DNA of 64,000 nucleotides from VAYN01 sp964540905. Its GTDB lineage: Bacteria; Actinomycetota; Thermoleophilia; Solirubrobacterales; 70-9. Numbering within the stretch: position 1 is the first letter of the stretch; every line of letters starts with the position of its first letter. The stretch spans positions 62,001 to 126,000 of the forward strand of contig CAZIOS010000002.1 of NCBI GenBank assembly GCA_964540905.1. Reading direction: 5' to 3'. The notes below the pieces were generated by a model that had not been told where the DNA came from, did not search any database, and saw only the letters and a list, made by a program, of their open reading frames with translations. The position numbers and the translations under genes are program-made. This document shows, piece by piece, positions 62,692 to 64,000 of the stretch.

Positions 62692-63687
62692 ATGATCGAC
62701 AAGAGCCCTGCAACCGCCCTACCGACCCGTTGCCTCGGCGACTCCGGCCTCGTGGTCTCCGCCGTCGGCCTCGGCTGCAACAACTTCGGCGGCCGCCTCG
62801 ACCTCGATCGCACCGCCGCCGTGCTGGAGGCGGCGATCGAGGCCGGCATCACCCTCTTCGACACCGCCGACATCTACGGCGGCGGTGGCGGCAGCGAGCG
62901 CCTGATGGGCGAGGTGCTGGAGGGGCGCGGCGAGCGCTTCGTGCTGGCGACCAAGTTCGGGATGGAGGTCAAGGGCGCGGAGGCGGCGGGCGCGGAGGCG
63001 GCGGGCGCGGAGGCGGCCCCGCGCGGCTCGCGCGAGTACATCCGCTGGGCGATCGAGGGCTCGCTGCGGCGACTGCAGGTGAACCGCATCGACCTCTACC
63101 AGTACCACCAGCCCGACGGGCAGACGCCGATCGCCGAGACCCTGGCGGCGCTCGACGAGCTGGTCGGCGAAGGCGTCGTCGGCGCGATCGGCTGCTCCAA
63201 CTTCAGCGCCGCCGAACTGGAGGCGGCGGAGCGGGTGGCGGCCGAGAACGGCTGCGCCCGCTTCGTCACCCTGCAGAACCAGTACAGCCTGCTTGAGCGC
63301 GGGATCGAGACCGAGGTGGCGCCGGCCTGCGAGCGACTGGGGGTCTCGATCCTGCCCTTCTTCCCGCTCGCCAGCGGCCTGCTCAGCGGCAAGTACCGCC
63401 GCGGCGAGCCGGCGCCGGCGGGGACGCGGCTGGCCGGCCGCGGCGAGATCGCCAGCGCCGCCCAGTTCGAGACGATCGAGGCGCTGCAGGCCTACGCCGC
63501 CGCGCGCGGAGTCGGCCTGATCGAGGTCGCGATCGCCGGCCTCGGCGCCCAGCCCGCGGTCGCCTCGGTGATCGCCGGCGCGACCCGGCCCGAGCAGGTC
63601 GCCGCCAACGTCGCGGCGCTGGCCTGGGAACCGGACGCGGCGGACCTGGCCGAGCTCGACCGGGTGGCGCCGACTCCGCGCGGCTGA
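62692..63687 (+). CDS. aldo/keto reductase with a coding minisatellite
   Basis: 331 aa. TLFDTADIYGGGGGSERLMG, LATKFGMEVKG, YQYHQPDGQTPIAETLAALD, FFPLASGLLSGKYRRG and ASVIAGATRPEQVAANVAAL define the AKR fold with catalytic Asp, Tyr, Lys and His. A three-fold repeat of Gly-Ala-Glu-Ala-Ala (about 62975-63019) follows the catalytic Lys strand. ATG 62692 is chosen for GAGGAG 5 nt upstream. Confidence 0.92.
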   Translation: MIDKSPATALPTRCLGDSGLVVSAVGLGCNNFGGRLDLDRTAAVLEAAIEAGITLFDTADIYGGGGGSERLMGEVLEGRGERFVLATKFGMEVKGAEAAGAEAAGAEAAPRGSREYIRWAIEGSLRRLQVNRIDLYQYHQPDGQTPIAETLAALDELVGEGVVGAIGCSNFSAAELEAAERVAAENGCARFVTLQNQYSLLERGIETEVAPACERLGVSILPFFPLASGLLSGKYRRGEPAPAGTRLAGRGEIASAAQFETIEALQAYAAARGVGLIEVAIAGLGAQPAVASVIAGATRPEQVAANVAALAWEPDAADLAELDRVAPTPRG

Positions 63688-63729
63688 ATCTCGGGCGGCC
63701 GGGCGCTGGACGGCGACGGCCGCTTTCAC

Positions 63730-63735
63730 TAGGTT
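63730..63735 (+). promoter_or_regulatory. -10 hexamer of the last gene
   Basis: TAGGTT, 7 nt before the GTG at 63743; fits the leaderless pattern. Confidence 0.45.
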
Positions 63736-63742
63736 CCCCGCT

Positions 63743-64000
63743 GTGGAAGGCAAGGTCTCTCGAACCGGCAGGACCGGGCTGGGCTTCGCCGCGGCGCTGC
63801 TGAGCGCCGCCGCCCTGGCCGTCTTGGCGCTGGGCCTCGCCGCCCCCGGCGCCAGCGCCGCCGGCTGCCCCAGCTTCCAGGTCCTGCACAACGACCGCAT
63901 CGGCCCCGCCTCGTTCCCCGCCGGCAGCTACACGATCACGGTCTCCCCCGGCTCCGGCGTCAACTGCTACTCCGCCTCGCAGCTCTTCGCCCGCTTCCTC
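63743..64000 (+). CDS. exported protein, 3' end outside window
   Basis: 86 codons are visible. A basic N-terminus (EGKVSRTGRTG) and a long hydrophobic stretch ending PGASAAG form a signal peptide. The mature part begins with GCPSFQVLHNDRIGPASFPA and GSYTITVSP, a beta-rich start with two Cys. Family not recognised. Confidence 0.7.
   Translation, partial: MEGKVSRTGRTGLGFAAALLSAAALAVLALGLAAPGASAAGCPSFQVLHNDRIGPASFPAGSYTITVSPGSGVNCYSASQLFARFL

Overview
The window is a stretch of bacterial chromosome with very high G+C and almost no non-coding space. Gene content (rplU-rpmA-obgE, mreBCD-PBP2-rodA, comEA-comEC-holA, clpX/clpP/tig, a Phd-like module beside tRNA-Ala, an ECF42-type sigma factor with a DGPF protein, an encapsulin with its ferritin-like cargo) and frequent GTG/TTG starts point to Actinomycetota. 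Class Thermoleophilia (Solirubrobacterales-like) is my best guess, but this is inference and was not tested by a search.

Layout. 1-14 kb: murJ (partial) divergent from rpsT; holA, comEC, comEA and a cupin; leuS; a SpoIIM-like membrane protein; tRNA-Ala lying inside an open frame that joins a PD-(D/E)XK nuclease to a Phd-antitoxin-like tail; then a DivIVA-like coiled-coil gene, rsfS, nadD, proA and proB. 14-33 kb: obgE, a two-gene restriction-modification-like cassette that splits the rplU-rpmA-obgE order, an RNase E/G, the rod-shape operon rodA-pbp2-mreD-mreC-mreB, maf, ndk, folC, valS and clpX. 33-43 kb: a GNAT enzyme, an LytM-like M23 protein, clpP, tig, ctaG with a tiny companion gene, a GH15 glucosidase, several ArsR-type winged-helix regulators, and an encapsulin operon. 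43-54 kb: a general-stress sigma module (SigB/F-type sigma factor, RsbW-like kinase, RsbV-like STAS protein, and a GAF/PAS/PP2C phosphatase 6 kb away) surrounded by probable stress genes (DoxX, aldo/keto reductase, DJ-1/PfpI, BrkB, tiny membrane proteins). 54-64 kb: metabolic and envelope genes, an ECF42/DGPF pair, beta-carbonic anhydrase, acyl-CoA dehydrogenase, S9 peptidase, an OafA-type acyltransferase, a second aldo/keto reductase and a truncated exported protein.

Regulation. Two promoter classes can be read. At least 24 genes have a TANNNT hexamer ending only 6-12 nt before the start codon, with no Shine-Dalgarno sequence, which suggests leaderless transcription. Around the stress sigma gene a different element, GTTT-N15/16-GGGTA(T/G), precedes the RsbW-like gene, doxX, the DJ-1 gene and a 44-residue membrane protein. 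It looks like a SigB-type regulon.

Other points of interest are two 119-bp nested palindromes directly behind stop codons, a family of short intergenic hairpins, probable CTG start codons for clpX and the M23 gene, and several genes under 50 codons. No CRISPR array, transposase or prophage was seen.
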